Shown here: one piece after another, positions 37,573 to 49,800 of the stretch
Layout: every line of letters begins with the position of its first letter
How positions within the stretch are numbered: position 1 is the stretch's first letter
From: Aphelocoma coerulescens
Taxonomy: Eukaryota > Chordata > Aves > Passeriformes > Corvidae
Length of the DNA: 64,000 nt
Direction: 5' to 3'
Assembly (NCBI RefSeq): GCF_041296385.1
Contig: NW_027184085.1
Coordinates: forward strand, 53,473,109-53,537,108
Position numbers and translations under genes: made by a program
Notes under the pieces: generated by a model
Databases searched by the model: none
What the model was told of the DNA's origin: nothing
What the model saw: the letters and a program-made list of their open reading frames with translations, nothing else

Positions 37573-37690
37573 AGACTCAAAGAATGCTTTGGGTTGGTAA
37601 GGACCTTAAGGATCATTTAGTTCCAACCATCTGGCCATGGGCAGGGATGCCACCCACTAAATCAGGTCCAACCTGGCCTTTAAAACTATT
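37573..37690 (-). repeat. CR1 LINE 3'-end fragment
   Basis: The plus strand reads 'tttgggttggtaaggacct', 'aaggatcatttagttccaac' and 'ccatgggcagggatgccacc', then 'caggtccaacctggcctt'. This is the complement of a young-type CR1 tail. It is truncated after about 120 bases. Confidence 0.85.
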
Positions 37691-40659
37691 CAATTCTGTA
37701 TAAGAGTGCCATCAAGAAAAGCTCTTTGACTTACTGAATGCTGACTCCAAACTACAAAAACAGAATTAAAACACCACCCTAAAATCCTGGTATTCAGAGG
37801 ACAATGTAACCACTAACCTGTGTGACTGAAAGTACTCAGGTGAAACTTCTGTTCAGCATTTCCTTTTCTTCCGTTTCATGTTCAAGGATTTACATCCATG
37901 CAGCTTTAGTTGAATATTCTGTTGCTGTTGAGTTTTTTAGATGAATTATGAGGATCCAAGATTACACTTTCTGGTGTATCAGACAAAGTATGTCACCTGG
38001 GACACGGAAACATCAGCACTGTATAGAATGTCATGGAAGTCTGATCCTCTAAGTAATTTGATCACAAAAGAATGTCTATTAAAGACATTAAACTCTGTTT
38101 TGCTTTGTTATTTAATCTTACTGCTTTCTTAATGTGCTCTTGATTAACCAGTGCTTGCCATTCAGGAGTATATTTGCCCCTAGAAATATCTCTTTAATAT
38201 TGAGGAGACAGTAATTTTGTTGTTGTCATGCTGCAGAATTTGGGAGACACAGTTTACTCTTAAGAATCCAGTTTTTCTTTCAGAACTCAGTTTTCATGTT
38301 CCACATGCATGTTCTTTGTTTCATCCAAGGGCTGTGGCTCTTTAACTATTTCCCTAGACCTCAGTAAAGAGGCCTGATATCAAGTGATGTAAATGAAAGT
38401 CACTTTTTCATATTATTCAGAGAGGGAAGTCACAGAGTTTCAAGTACTTTTTCCTTCCCTCATTTAAGGGAAGAGTCACAACAACATAGACTTTCTTTGC
38501 TCTGTGCTGGTGTTCTTCCTACTGGATTTGGGAATTTTACTTACCCCACTCTCAGTTGCATAGGTGTCCAGTATATAGTACATGTGCAGAGCAACATCTT
38601 GAAAAACTGTTAGGTCTGAAGAGTTTTATAGCCATTTATTTCCTGAAATCAGATTTGAGACAAACTTCCCAGAACAGGATGATACTAAGGAGCAAATATA
38701 TCCATTTTTTAAGAAGACAGAGACTACTCCCAAACTCCGATTCACAAAGAATATAAACCAGGATCCTTATTTCTCTATTTTCTTTGTTTTAAAGACTGAT
38801 CGGCAAGATAATTTTCTTCTGATGTTTGTAGCTTTTTAACCTTTCTAGAAAAAATAGGACACAGTGTTTGCATGGCACTTCTGACTTTGAAACACCTGTT
38901 TTTCATTTGCAAATTACATGAGAAGCTCTGATCCTGTGTTTAATTTCAAATGAAATCTGTGTGGCAGTAATGCAGAGCAGTACTGTTCTGGGTCCTGGTT
39001 ACAAGGAGCATCTTAATTGAATTGACAAAAACACTCTTCTTTCTTCTCTTCCCCGCCAACCCCCCCAAGTTCAAAGTTATATTAGGAATAAAGAGTTGGA
39101 ATGAAATAAAATGAAGTGAAATAAAGACAAGGACCCCTTTCAAACAGCATGTTCCAAAGTGTCTGGATAAAAAAAACCCTGTAGCTTGAGCTGATGCTAT
39201 GATACAGGTCAATCGGCTATGAACTCCACTGTGGAGAAAAAGAATTAGGAAAAATGTGGGGAGAGTGCACTAGAAAGTTCACAAAAGGAAATTTTGGTAA
39301 GTGTAATAGTAATGGATCTTCAGCTGCTTGGATAAACCCTGTAAATTGGTAAAGTGGGTTTCCCAAGAGGGAACTGCAAAGGAAGAAAGGAAGCAATCCT
39401 TTTACTTTGTCTTCATTTTTGAAGATAGTGCAGGTTTTGAATGTTCTCTTTGAGACTAATTTCAACCACATGGAATGCTGCCTTTTCTCTAGTTGCTGCC
39501 TTCAGACTGAGTTAGCCACCTTCTTGGGGATTTAACTGTCTCTGATGGCAACCTGCCCATCTAGATGTAGATAAAATCATCTAAATTCTGACCTCTACTG
39601 CCTTCCCACAAAATTTACTTTTTGCAGGTGAGGATTTGCAGTGTAAACTCCCAGAAAAAACTAAAATACAGACAAGGAAGTGTAAAGACAACAGGAACAT
39701 CTTGTAGCTGTTGAATAATTTCTAGTCCACGTGGTCTTGTTGAAGTTGCAGTTGTTTCTGCTGACAGAACCAATATTCCCATTGTCCTCCCCTTAAACAG
39801 ACAGAAAGACAAACTGAAAGAGAATTTTTGCTCTGTCCAAACATGCTGAACAAAATCTGGAACATGTCATTTCCTGAAACTTCTGACCAATGAGTTGTTA
39901 ATGTCTCAGAAACAAAAGGATTAGCTGTGTCTTGACCCACCCAGCACTGTTACACACCCCACAAGGTAACCTCCAAGTGAGCTTCACTTCCAGTTCTTTT
40001 TTTCAGCTTGAGGTTTGTGTCCTAAGGTCAGCCACAGCCCTTGTAGTGCAGGTTGGCCAAGCTGTGCACTGTGCAGATAATATAAAAATTCTGGTGATGA
40101 AAAATCAGGAAGTGAAATATTCTGTTGGATGTGAGTCCTCTTGGTTTCTAATCACTCTCATCGCTATCTGCATTAATGAAGTAGAAATTTGGTGAAAATG
40201 TTTCTTTCCATACTGTACAGAGGCCAAAGCAGTAGCTCTTTCCTACGGCTCACCCAGGTCCTGAGAAGGGCCCCAACCTCTCTCTAATGATGCCACTTTT
40301 TTGGTAATAGTTTTCTTCCAATTTGTCTGAATGCTCAGTATTGTGCTGCCACAGCATCTATGTGGCTGTTGGTGTTATATCTGAGTATTCTGAAGTGACT
40401 TGTAGAATAGACATAATCACATTGTCTGGTCATTTATAACTGTATTGGACACAGTTCTGAAAATTTACTGGCAGGGTGAGCTCTGGGCTTCTGAGATAGC
40501 CTAATGGATCTCTTCCATCTTTCAACTTTAATCATTAATGTCTCATTTTGTTTAATTTGTCCCATTAGTGGCTCTTAGACAGCCAATAAAAATATCCAAT
40601 ACTTTTCATGTGAAAGCTAACTGAAGCAATCAGCAAACAACTGTGCATTCATCCAGACT
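37691..40659. other. 3-kb gene-empty stretch
   Basis: No exon or named repeat. A short region (39056-39068) has a C run next to an A/G-rich 'gaaataaaatgaagtgaaa' pattern at 39103-39125. Confidence 0.4.
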
Positions 40660-41076
40660 TCAAGGATGGTGAAGTGTGTGGAGCGGAAGCCGCATGAGGA
40701 GTAGCTGAGGTCACTTGGTCTGTTCAGCATGGAGAAGAGGAGACTGAGGGGAGACCTCACTGCAGTTACAACTTCCTTGTGAGGGGAAGAGGAGGGGCAG
40801 GCACTGATCTCTCCTCTGTGGTGACAGTGACCAGACCCGAGGCAATGGTCTGAAGCTGTGTCAGGGGAAGTTTAAGTTGGATATCAGGTAAAAGTTCTTC
40901 ACCTAGAGGGGGGTTGGGCACTGGAACAGGCTCCCCAGGGAAGTGGTCACAGCACCACCCTGGGAGAGTTCAAGTGCATGACTCTTGGGGTGTCCTGCAA
41001 ATAGCCAAGAGTTGGACTCAATGATCCTGATGGGTGCGTTCCAACTCAGCATATTCTGTCATTCTATGATTCTGCA
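40660..41076 (+). repeat. CR1 LINE 3' end
   Basis: Plus orientation: 'gcatggagaagaggagact', 'ggggagacctcactgcagtt', 'agttggatatcagg', 'cactggaacaggctcccc', 'gagagttcaagtgcatg' and 'tggactcaatgatcctgat', ending in 'attctgtcattctatgattc'. The terminal repeat is well kept, so this is one of the younger copies here. Confidence 0.92.
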
Positions 41077-42594
41077 TTTGCAATTTTGATCACTGAGAAA
41101 TGTAAGTTGTACCTTTTGAGATTTTCTCTTACTTTCTGGTTCCCTTCATCCATCCATCTACATGGAAATACACTGACCACTACTGTTTAGCACATAAAAT
41201 AACTTCAGGCTGCTTTCTTATAACCTTCTCGAGGTTACAGGATGTGTTCAAAAGGCAAGTCAGTCAGGGTGTGAGCTGAAGCCTTGTCTATGCTGCTTTT
41301 CTCTGTTGTCATTACCTCTTTACCTTCTTGTATTGGAGAGCAGACTGTTTTCCTTCAACCACTCATTTTGGCTTCGAACAGCACATGAAATTGGAAGACC
41401 TTTGACCTGCACACTAAAAATAAATAAATTTGTACTTGAAAAAAATTAATTATAGGCTTTAGATGATCTGCTTTTGGGGTCAGAAAAGAAAATTACAGTA
41501 TTTAAGAAAACACTTTAGTAGGTGAGCATAGAAATTCCCCTCTATCCTGTCAGAGCAAAATATCTTCACTGTTTTAAATGTGATTTGTTTCTGTAATGTG
41601 ACCAAGCTATTAAACTTGTTAGAGATCATGGCAGATGGCAGGTGTCTTATGAATTTGAGCACATGTTATCGTCTCAGAAGTCATAAAAAAATAATTGAAA
41701 ACTCTAGCTCTTAGCTGCATAGGCAAGCAAGAATTTTAATATAAAGAAATACTATAAAGCTTTCTGTGCACAAGTAAACCCTCCCTTTAAGCACTAGGGC
41801 TTGGTGTCAGAGGCCTTCTGAGGAAAAACGGATTTCTGAAAGGCAAGAGGGGCTACTCCTCAGCAAAACTGTGGTTTTATAGACATTCCCAAAATCACAT
41901 AAAGAGAAGGGTTTGTTTTTCTGTAACTCAGTTATTTTCCTTTCATGCTAAGAAGTTCCAGATACCTGCAATGAGATGATATTCTCACATGGCATATGAA
42001 ATGTTCTCTAAACTCTTTTAAGATTTGTTCTTAATTTTAAGCCCTTTACTCCTACACCAGACACCGTGATCTGCCCTCCAGCCTAAGTCTGAATAACGCA
42101 GTAGTGGTTGCGTGGGTGGAGCCACGAAATACCCAGCAGTCTCCCTGTGTGTGTGTGTGCTAGACCACCCACGAGGAGATTAATGCATGAGCAATCCTTC
42201 GGACTGCAAGAAACAGCTCCTTGTGGGACTTTCAGAGCTGCAACACACAGACATGCTAACATAGTCAAGGGCAAAATATGTGACTTGTACCCTGTCAAAG
42301 ACACACAGATGCAGGTCCTGAAACACTTGCATGTGAAACATCTTCCTCCAAGAGCTTCAGCTACTGAGGCAAGTAAATGCTGACATCCACTTAACAAAGG
42401 GTGGTCTACTGGATATGCCTGCAGAATGGTCATGGACAAGGATACCCCTGCAGAATGGCCACAAACAGCATGCATGCAAATGCCCACATGCAATGGCTGT
42501 CCCTTGGGCAGGGATGAGCTGTCAGATTGGAGGCCCCATCCATGCGTACAAGGTGATAATTGCCCTTTTTTTAAAATAGTCCTGGTTTTGGGGA
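41077..42594. other. Stretch without a gene; short GT run and 29-bp repeat
   Basis: A (TG)n run lies near 42146-42160. At 42419-42470 the phrase CCTGCAGAATGG occurs twice about 29 bases apart. Frames on both strands over 42083-42683 are not recognisable proteins. If the LTR to the right belonged to a longer provirus, its internal region would lie here, but I see no gag or pol signature. Confidence 0.4.
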
Positions 42595-43171
42595 TGTCAT
42601 TGTTTAACCCCAGCCGGCAACTAAGCGCTACACAGCCCCTTGCTCACTCCAGCACCAGCAGGATGGTGGTATCAAAAAAGTGAGACAAGTTTTACGTTTA
42701 GATAAAGCACAGTTTAATAGGGAAAGTAGAAGCTGTGCACACAAGCAAAGCAAAACAAAGAATTAATTCACTGATTCCCATGAAGTAGATGGGTGTTTAT
42801 CCATCTCCAGGAATGCCGGACCTCATCACACAAACAGTGACTTGGGCAGACAAACACCATCACTCCAAACGTCCTCCCAGTCCTTCTTCTGCCCCTGGCT
42901 TTATATGCTGACACCACAGGGTATGGGATATCCCTTGGGTCTGTTGGGGTCAGCAGTCCCAGCTGGTTGCCTCCCAACTTCTTGTGTGCCCCCAGCCTAC
43001 TTGCTTGGAGGGTGATAAAAGAAGACGCAAAGGCCTTGGCTCTGTGTAAGGCTGCTCAGCAATAACAAAAACATCCCTGTGTTATCAACACTGTTTTCAG
43101 CAGAAATCCAAAACATAGTCCCATACCAGCTACTGTCAAGAAAATTAACTCTATCGCAGCCAAAACCATCA
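42595..43171 (-). mobile_element. Solo LTR of an avian endogenous retrovirus
   Basis: Read on the minus strand the segment starts near 43171 with a TG, followed by 'gttttggctgcgatagagtt', 'agctggtatgggactatg' and 'ctgctgaaaacagtg'. A TATA element (complement at 42899-42907) follows, and it ends with 'gccggctggggttaaac' and a final CA near 42595. This text and order match a widespread avian ERV LTR type. I see no matching second LTR or internal genes beside it, so it is probably a solo LTR. Clear target-site duplications were not found, so the boundaries may be off by some bases. Confidence 0.65.
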
Positions 43172-45566
43172 CTTCATTCCTGAAGTGAAAGCTATTGCTG
43201 AAATTATATGACTGCAGTCTGTGTCCTGGCTCTGCCCCATCTCCCTTTACACTGGCAGCATTGCCATACCAGAGGCACCATCTCTGTAGCACCACTTCTG
43301 ATTTAATATATTCCTACAACGACAATTAAGAAGTCAGGGAAGGAGAGAGTTGTACCAGATCTTAAACATAAGGAGTAGAATTGTCTTTCATCAGGTCCCT
43401 TACAAGTAGCCTACCAGACATCAAGGCTCACAAGAAAATTCAGGCCTCAATTTAATTTTTTTTATAACACCTGATTTCACTATGCAAATCTGCTCTTCAA
43501 ACAGGAAGGGGTTACTAAATGGCAAGATAAGAGTTCTAAAACTTCTTCCCTAGTGAAATAGTTTGAGAAGTACCATCCACATCCTTAGTCTGCAGACACA
43601 AATATTTTTTAAATCACCTAAACAATTTAAAGGAAGAAGTTCTAGTCACTTATTTCAAGTCAGCAGTTAAAAAAAATATCATTAAGTGGTATTTTAAAAG
43701 GTTAATTTAACAACTTCAGAGTTGCACTCGATTGTTTCCCTACTGAATCCAAAGATGCTTCCAATTTTATATTTTCCACCATCTGAAAGATGGCATGCCA
43801 TTAATGTCATCTTGGATGCACTGTGTATGTGTTTGGTGACACCATCTGAACCTACAACCTTATAAGTAAAAGAGAAATTGGCAAAACAGCAAGATTGAGT
43901 TAGTATGTGAAGTAATAGCATAAAGTCCTATCCATTTGCCTTGGAAACAGGAGAGATATTTCGGTCTCTACATGCCAAGTGAAGTCAGTCAAAGGAGGTG
44001 TATAAACAATTTAATATCTGAATGCAGCTTCTTGGAAAACAGAGGAGTCTGGACAAGGCTGGCTAAGGCAACACACAATGTATATTTCTAGTGTACATGT
44101 CCAGGAATGCTGGAAACTAGATCTCGATTCCCTGCTGTTTGCTACATCTCTCTTGGTGACCCCATGCAAACACTTGTAGCACTGCATGGCCATGAACTTG
44201 GTACTGCTCTGTATTTTAGGAAGTCTAGAAGGCATGGAGAAGGAAAAAAGTATATTAAGAGTTGCCTACTCTGTTTACCTTTATCATGGGGACAATGGGT
44301 ACTGTCACTATAGGCAGAATGCATTGCATCTGGCTCTTCACAACACGATGCCTTGTCTTTTTTTGATTTTTCTTTTTGTTTTCTTTAATTAAAAGTTAGT
44401 CTCTACAAAGGCTGGGTGAAATACAGAGCCTCTGAACATCAGAGAGAGCAACACCATCCTTACGAGGGCAGACCACTTCAGCAGTATACTTCCTCTTCTC
44501 TGAGAATTCATTTGCTAATAACCTATAAATAAACATGCTTTCCACTTACTCAGCTTCCAAGAAGTCATCAGGAACCAGTTAGTCATTGTATCCCAAATCA
44601 TCTGCTCAGGCAGAAAGGTGCATTACTCATACATAGCCAGTTTCAATGCCAAAGGTAATGAAATGTATGTAAGAAGTTCTAATTTAAAGTCAGATTCATC
44701 ACTAAGTAGTCAGAGGACTAATTTTGTGATATGTAAAATGATGCCTTATTCTAGAAAAGACAGCAAAACGTACCTCACTATTATTTATTTTTACAAGCAT
44801 GGATGAGGGATGGGGAACAGCTCATTACAGTTACAGGCCCATTAGCAAATATTTTTCTTGCTTTTGTACTTTCTTTTCTTTCCTCATAAGGAAATGTGGG
44901 AACAGGCAGAGGTTCTCTGGTTTTAGGCCTATTTCTCCCTCAAGAGCTTTACCCTGAGCAGGCTGTGATAAGCTGAATTGCCCAGATTCACAGAGGATTG
45001 CATGGCATCTGGCTGTTCTTGGTCTCAGGATACCAGCTTAGTCTTCCCTCCAAAAATGTACACTCCTCTACTTTGATCTGTGTTCTGCACACTTTTTGGA
45101 TACTTTCTAAAAATTGTCAATTAACCCAAGTGGGAGAAAAGAATCCACTTAGTTCTTGTGAATATGTTTTCCATTTTGAGATAATTCCAGTGTTTATTAA
45201 ACCTGGCAGTCCTCATAGATGGCCTTTATATATTAAGTAATATAAACAGGTTGTGATGATGTAAACAGGATGTGTTTTGGATAGGTGATTATTCAAAAAC
45301 CAAATTATCTCTTGATTCATATCAGACTAATTTATACCATTAGTATTAATGTGTTATACTACACAAGAAAAGAATGGAATGAAAGTCTCAAGTCTCATTT
45401 AGTCTCTGGACCAGAAAAGTGCTTAGGTATGTGCTTAGTTATCAGTGATTGTGATGCTTGAAACTTCTGCGTCTCAATAAAAAATCATAGCTTTGATTAA
45501 ATGGAAGTCTCCACTGTTGTATGAAGAAATCTTCTCCATCTCTCTTTTTATGTTTTTTCCTAGTTT
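43172..45566. other. 2.4-kb gene-empty stretch
   Basis: No exon or named repeat recognised. Confidence 0.4.
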
Positions 45567-45677
45567 TTTCTTTTATTTGGTTTTTTTGGTTTGTTATTTT
45601 TGTTTGGTTTTTTTTTGTTTGTTTGTTATTTTTGTTTGGGTTTTGTTGTGTTGTTGTTGTTGTTGTTTTGGGTTTTT
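45567..45677. repeat. T/G-rich low-complexity tract
   Basis: About 110 bases of TTTG, GTTT and GTT units with almost no A or C on the plus strand. It is the complement of the A/C-rich type found at 1.6, 5.1 and 49.7 kb. Frames across it give F/V/C-rich peptides and are not genes. Confidence 0.8.
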
Positions 45678-46870
45678 TTAAAGGAATACAGATGTCCCCA
45701 GGCAATAAAATTTGGGTTTAAAAATGTTGTTGGGCTTCGCCAGTACTGTATTTCTGAACCACATTATTCCCAGCTAGCTTGCAGTTGCTGTTGCTCTCAT
45801 CTTCATACCTTCAAAGTTAAGCACATTCAGGTAATTTGACCTGGAATTCTGCAGTCTGGTGAGCAGTGAATTGCTTCAGTCGTTTGGTTTAGACTTTATC
45901 TGCATGGATTACCAGATGTTTAACCACAATGCACTAAAATGCTCCATTCCCTTATGTCTCAAGCAGTGCATACCTGTGTAATTTAGCTGAGCATGCGGAG
46001 ATTATCATCAAGTGGAACACTGGATATTTAGTGATCCCTCTTCCGATGCCATGTCCCTGCAAATAAGCCATGGTATCTTGCATCAAGGAAGATGTTATCT
46101 ATTGCCCAGGGAACAGCCATGGAGAGAGGTATTTAGTACCTGAGGGAATTAGCTATACTGGAGGCGATTTATGATGACCTGGACAATGAACAATTATCCA
46201 TATGAAGTCCTGTATACACAACCTGTGTGGGCTACATTTGAAGGGAGTAGAGCATTGTCCTATGCAAACTTACTGGCACTAATGACTTGGAAAGACACTG
46301 AGGGACAAGGTGGATTGAATTGGCTGGACAACTCTGTCAGTACAAAGAATGTCTCTATTCCTCCCTCCAGGCCTGCATGTTGCCTATGGAGAAACTGTCC
46401 CATGGATTCCCACAGTCTGAAGAAGACATACTCTCCATGTGTAGGGATCAGTATCTTACAAATTAGGCGTAAGCATTCTTCTTCTCAAGAGAGACAATAG
46501 AGTGGGTGCACACCATGGGCCACTCTACGGTTTTGCCTGCATGACCATGGAGAGGACATGATGGAGGGGGATGGAAAATCTACCTTGACCCTAGAGGCAC
46601 AGGTACGTGAGTTGCAGGGAAAACCAATCACAAAACAGTGTTCTTCAAGGAAAATAGCTGCTCTGGTTTCCAGTGTGCAGTTGTGAAGGGCTGGTCTTAT
46701 TTCTGTTCTTAATAAAGGGACTTCTGATTTGTATTTACAAGCAGTGAATAATGAACACTGTGACCCAGATTTAGAGGGGCTTTGCCTTCAGCCAGGTGGA
46801 GCAAAGGTCCAACCAGGTTTACTGGACTGTGTGGATTTGATGGCCTGGCACAGCAGCCCCACAGGATTAC

Positions 46871-47075
46871 AAGGCTTTAGTAGACACTGGTGTACATTGT
46901 ACCCTAATGCCATCAAGCTATGTAGGAACAGAATCCATTTGTATATCTGGAGTGACAGGGGAGTCCAAACAGATAATTGTATTGGAGGCTGAGATTAGTC
47001 TCACTGGGAATTAGAGGCAAAAGCACCCTAGTGCGCCTGGACCAGACACTCCATGCATCCTTGGCATAGACTGTG
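46871..47075 (+). pseudogene. Retroviral protease remnant with DTG triad
   Basis: In the frame starting at 46871 the catalytic triad D-T-G is encoded at 46883-46891 within LVDTG, followed by a T-L-M-P stretch. After about 40 more codons there is one in-frame stop, and then a C-I-L-G-I-D-like motif near 47045-47065 that matches the conserved C-terminal part of retroviral proteases. A frame-shifted longer open frame (46729-46992) masks this reading. Confidence 0.65.
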
Positions 47076-48160
47076 ACAGGAGAGGGTATTGCAAGGACTG
47101 AAAACGGTAAGTTGGCCTTTGGTGTAGTTCCTTTGAAGGGAGAGGAATTTAAGCATCTGTCTACCTTGCCTGGTCTCTCAGAGGACCCTTCTGTTGTGGG
47201 GTTGCTGAAGGCTGAAGAAGAGCAGGTGCCAATCACTACCACAGTGGTGCATGGGAGGTAATAAGGCTCCAACTGAGACTCTCTAATTCCTACCCATAAG
47301 ATGATTTCTGACTGGAGAGCCAAGGAGTGATCAGCAGGACCTGCTTACCCCTTAACAGTCCCACAGGGCAAATGCAAAAGTCTAATGGGGATGGAAACTA
47401 AGAGTAGATTACCATGGCCTAAATGAACACCACATCTGAGTGCTGCCACACCCAACATTCTGGAGCCTCAATATGAACTCGAGTCAATGGCAGCCAAGTG
47501 GCTGATGTGTTTTTCTCAATCCCTCTGGCAACAGAGGGTAGGCCACCATTTGCTTTCTCTTGGAGGGATGTCCAGTAGACCTGGAACTGACTCTGCCAGG
47601 GGTGGAAATGCAGCCCCACCATCTGCCACGGACTGATCCAGACTGCACTGGAGCAGGGTGAAGGTCCAGGACACCTGGAATATATTGGTGACATCATTGT
47701 ATAGAGAAATGGAGAAACACAGCAGGAGACGTTTTTGAAAAGAAAAGTGGGAAGAAAATGGTCTGGCTTTGCTCTAAACAGAAGTGACATCAAGGGACCT
47801 ACACAGGAGATCCTGTTTTTGGGAATAAGATGGCAAGATTGAAGTCATGTCCCAGTGGATGGAATAAACTAGATAGCAGTACTGTTTCCACCAACTAGCA
47901 AAAAGGAAACAAGCTTTCTTAGGTGTTGTGGAGTTTTGAAGAGTGTACATCCTGAATTACAGTCTGATTGTTGGCTGTCCCTGTCAAGAAACTGGGAAGA
48001 AAATCAGTTTCAAATGGGGGTCTGAGCAACAGCAAGAATTTGAATAAACTCAGTGGGTGATGATTCATTATTCATAAGTTGTAAACAATGTGTTCTACAC
48101 TGCAGCTGGGTAGGATGGTCTTTAGACAGAAAGTCTCAAGGGAATCTCAAGGTTGACCCT
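47076..48160 (+). pseudogene. Retroviral reverse transcriptase remnant
   Basis: After the protease, the frame at 47073-47261 has the L-P-G-L-S-E-type linker leading into RT. Further on, at 47681-47695, the polymerase box appears as Y-I-G-D-I, where the first catalytic aspartate of Y-x-D-D is replaced by G. It is closely followed by a stop. Together with frameshifts this makes the RT inactive. Confidence 0.55.
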
Positions 48161-48490
48161 TAGGGCTTTGGAGCTGAATGTACAGAGGCTCTGAGGGATG
48201 TTATAGTCCAGCTGAAAAGGAGATACTGGAAGCTTACGAAGGGTTTCAAGCTGCTCTGGAAGTGATGGGCACCAAAGCACAGCTCCTTCTGGCACCCCAA
48301 CTGCCAGTGCTGGGCTGGACGACCAAAGGAAGGGTTTCCTCTACACATCATGCAGCTGATGCTCCTGATGCTGCATGGAGTGAGACACACTGATCGCACA
48401 GTGAGCTCAAGTAGGAAACCCCAGTCATTCAAGTCCTTGAGCAAAAGCAGTATCACAGATGGGTCTGCCTTTGCCTGAGGCAAGAATAAC
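48161..48490 (+). pseudogene. Retroviral connection/RNase H-like remnant
   Basis: The open frame from 48178 (about 71 codons) begins with YRGSE and has a PAEKEILEAYEGFQAALEV stretch. This is typical of the start of the connection/RNase H part of ERV pol, where 'T-x-x-E-K-E-x-L-A' patterns are common. It is cut off by a stop at about 48391. Confidence 0.5.
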
Positions 48491-48814
48491 AAAGACTATT
48501 TTCCCCAGCTTATTTTTTATGTTCAGTGCAGGAACATTATCTCCTTATACAGTACATAAAAGTTTTGATTAGGCAGAGGCAGCCTGACTAGTAGAGCCCT
48601 TAGACCTGACAAACAAGGTGGATTTCATTAAATGCATATGTAAAACTTCTTTTTTCCTTCATTTGCCTAACTTGTTTTTCATGGGTTTTATTTCTCTTGT
48701 CTTTTGTTGTTTTCCTTTCTATTACGGTTGTTGTTGTTAAAGCTGTACTTACCTCAACCCACAAATTTTCTTACTTTTTCCCTTTTGATTCTCTCCCCCA
48801 TCCCAACAGAAGGC

Positions 48815-48875
48815 TAGTGATTGAGTGGCTGTGTGGTAATTGCTGTCTGGGATTAAACTGTGGGATTGTCATTGG
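48815..48875 (+). mobile_element. Possible LTR-end fragment
   Basis: The phrases 'gtgattgagtggctgtgtgg' and 'gctgtctgggattaaac' resemble the 3' end of the avian LTR type seen on the other strand at 42.6 kb. If it is real, it may be the right LTR of the gag-pol remnant. It is short and diverged. Confidence 0.3.
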
Positions 48876-49667
48876 TTTAAAGAAATTATTCAGACCAGTG
48901 GGCCATCCCATCTCATATCCTGTGTTGGCACTTCTGGCTGCTTTAGAGGAAGTTTAAGAAAATTATGCCATATAGTTACAGAACAGGCAAGGATTATTTT
49001 TGCAGTGTGATACAGTCACATTAATAATTAATAAATGTAAATACTAGAATTTCTTCTTCCAAATGTTACATTCTTTTACTGAGGACTTGATATATGTGCT
49101 CTTCAAGTCTTCTTTAATTTGTATCTACAAATTTTCAAATATACTGCCAAAGTTCACCAAAAGTTGAGAAAAGATCAGTTTTCTCCTCTGTTAAATAAAA
49201 CTTCCCAGAAAGTCCATTATGTCAAACAGTACTATTATTTCCTCATCTGCCATGTTTTTATTTGGGAAAGCTTCCATGAAATTTTCTTCCTCTCTGAATT
49301 CTTACACAAAAAAAAATGAGTGGAAAAAAATTCCTTGAAAACTTAATGGAAAGAGGTCTTCCCTTTATTTTCTTCACATAAAGTGAAATAAGTTTAAGCA
49401 AAGGTTTTTGCACAAGTTTTTGTTCAGTGGCATTCTACCCTATGTAAAACTACATGGAGTTAATCAACTCTACAGTTCTTCTGATGTATTGGCACTTGCT
49501 TTTGCTTCCCATTTAATTTCTTCACTAAATAAATATGGTTGTCTCTCTGTACAGAGAAATTTTATTTCTCCTCATCTGAATACACCTGGGACAGAAGGTT
49601 TTATGGACAGCTATACACAAGTACCACAGGTTGAAATATGCAAACAAAGAACACCACAAGTATAAAG
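48876..49667. other. Stretch with no gene seen
   Basis: AT-rich, nothing recognised. Confidence 0.4.
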
Positions 49668-49800
49668 AGTGAAAAAAAAAAGACAAACAAAAAACAAAAC
49701 AAACAAAAAACCCCCAAACAACAACAACAAAAACAGTAACAAAAATCCCCAAAACAAAAACAAACAAACAAACGAAAAATCAACCAAAACCCAAAAACAA
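49668..49800. repeat. A/C-rich low-complexity tract
   Basis: About 130 bases of AAAC, CAAA and AACAAC units that are nearly free of G and T. Minus-strand frames across it are composition artefacts rich in F, V, C and G. Confidence 0.8.

Larger units (their letters stand above)
46020..48490 (+). pseudogene. Broken endogenous retrovirus gag-pol remnant
   Basis: A plus-strand run of short frames together resembles retroviral gag-pol in the correct order. A gag-like part spans about 46020-46500, followed by a protease region, a reverse transcriptase region and a connection/RNase H region ending near 48490. Many stops and frame changes separate them, so nothing can be translated as a polyprotein. 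The relationship looks closest to ERV-L-like (class III) avian elements, but this is a judgement from peptide texture and not from a search. No flanking LTR pair is evident. A possible LTR end lies at 48815-48875. Confidence 0.7.

Noticed and set aside
42083..42493. 136-codon minus-strand frame next to the solo LTR as retroviral gag
   Set aside because: No matrix, capsid or zinc-knuckle features, and no primer-binding site of known type next to the LTR end. Composition and a GT run explain the frame.
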